Source: Calliopsis andreniformis
Lineage: Eukaryota > Arthropoda > Insecta > Hymenoptera > Andrenidae
DNA length: 64,000 bases
Assembly: GCF_051401765.1 (NCBI RefSeq)
Contig: NW_027480564.1
Span: forward strand, 744,001 to 808,000
Reading direction: 5' to 3'
In this document: positions 63,841-64,000 of the stretch, piece by piece
Layout of the letters: every line of letters starts with the position of its first letter
Position numbering within the stretch: the stretch's first letter is position 1
Translations under genes and position numbers: made by a program
The notes under the pieces: model-generated
What the model saw: the letters and a program-made list of their open reading frames with translations, nothing else
Told to the model about the DNA's origin: nothing
Database searches by the model: none

Positions 63841-64000
63841 GAAGATTGAGGATTGAGGATTGAGGATTGAGGATTGAGGATTGAGGATTGAAGATTGAAT
63901 ATTGATGATTGAAGATTGAGGATTGAGGAATGAGGGTTGCGGATTGAGGACGAGGACTCAGGGTTGAGTATTGGTGTTTGAAGTCTGAGGATTGAGGATT

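Larger units (their letters stand above)
1..64000 (+). repeat. Heptamer satellite array, unit GAGGATT (whole window)
   Basis: Every line of the window is built from GAGGATT or one- to two-base variants of it, joined head to tail. The G-rich orientation is kept on the + strand from end to end, with no inverted block. Common variants are GAAGATT, GAGTATT, GAGGACT, GAGAATT, GAGGGTT, GAGGTTT, GACGATT, GATGATT, GAATATT, GTGGATT, GGGTATT and GGGGATT. The TTGA junction between units is the most constant part; the middle three bases vary most. Cytosine is rare on the + strand. A recurrent 13-base element, GAGGACGAGGACT, is one base short of two heptamers and shifts the register. No flanking unique DNA is present, so array length and chromosomal position are unknown. 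The size and layered structure suggest a eukaryotic satellite; this is inference. Confidence 0.97.

Noticed and set aside
1..64000. Telomere or interstitial telomere array
   Set aside because: Plant-type TTTAGGG is also seven bases, but TTGAGGA differs at two positions, and no run of TTTAGGG, TTAGGG or other canonical telomere repeat is present.
1..64000. Cyanobacterial short tandem heptamer repeats (STRR)
   Set aside because: STRR elements also have 7-base units but are short and lie between genes. A gene-free 64 kb array with kilobase higher-order units does not fit.
1..64000. Stable G-quadruplex array
   Set aside because: The unit offers only GG pairs separated by five bases, and runs of GGG or GGGG are sporadic. 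Two-tier quadruplexes are possible but weak, so I do not claim them.
1..64000. Assembly artefact made by a repeat-extending assembler
   Set aside because: The ordered variants, unique junctions and graded divergence between copies are not what simple looping would give. Local copy-number errors remain possible and need long reads to exclude.

Overview
The whole 64 kb window is one tandem-repeat array. The basic unit is a 7-base heptamer, GAGGATT on the + strand (AATCCTC on the - strand), repeated roughly nine thousand times with point variants such as GAAGATT, GAGTATT, GAGGACT, GAGAATT, GAGGGTT, GACGATT and GATGATT. I see no unique-sequence DNA, no recognisable protein-coding gene, tRNA, rRNA, CRISPR array, transposon or telomere repeat. 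The orientation never inverts, and both window edges lie inside the array, so its true length is unknown. A satellite of this size with layered higher-order repeats points to a eukaryotic chromosome (subtelomeric, pericentromeric or other heterochromatin) in a long-read assembly. The sequence gives no basis for naming a species.

Long open frames exist only on the - strand and are a by-product of the unit. Seven is coprime to three, so each - strand frame reads the same heptapeptide, NPQSSIL, every 21 bases without a stop, while each + strand frame meets TGA every 21 bases. Apparent ORFs of up to 1,033 codons therefore overlap one another in different frames with the same composition. They start and stop where variant heptamers happen to create CAT or TCA/CTA/TTA on the + strand. 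I do not call them genes.

The real information lies above the heptamer. A diverged landmark of about 150-180 bases, centred on GATATTCT and followed by GATTGACAA(C/T)TGATTG, recurs about 77 times (hand count) and falls into classes, here called A, A', B, C, D, E, F and G. Landmark order defines higher-order repeats. Left domain (1 to about 29.2 kb, and 32.4 to 37.4 kb): classes A, A', B, C and D, with units opening at a GATTCGGGG marker. A 5.06-5.18 kb higher-order unit is present twice in tandem, and shorter deletion and recombination derivatives follow. Right domain (about 29.2-32.4 kb and 37.4-64 kb): classes F, G and D. It includes an 8,778-base-offset duplication of about 4.4 kb, a 1.84 kb tandem unit, a 1.26 kb tandem unit and six copies of an F block of about 1.2 kb. 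The most degenerate stretch is about 59.1-61.4 kb.

Comparing copies base by base shows how the array evolves: differences of exactly 7, 14, 35 and 77 bases (whole heptamers), a 74-base patch shared with a site 265 bases away (conversion-like), and kilobase deletions between similar heptamer runs. There is no gene set to act together. The window is best read as a record of satellite homogenisation by slippage, unequal exchange and conversion.
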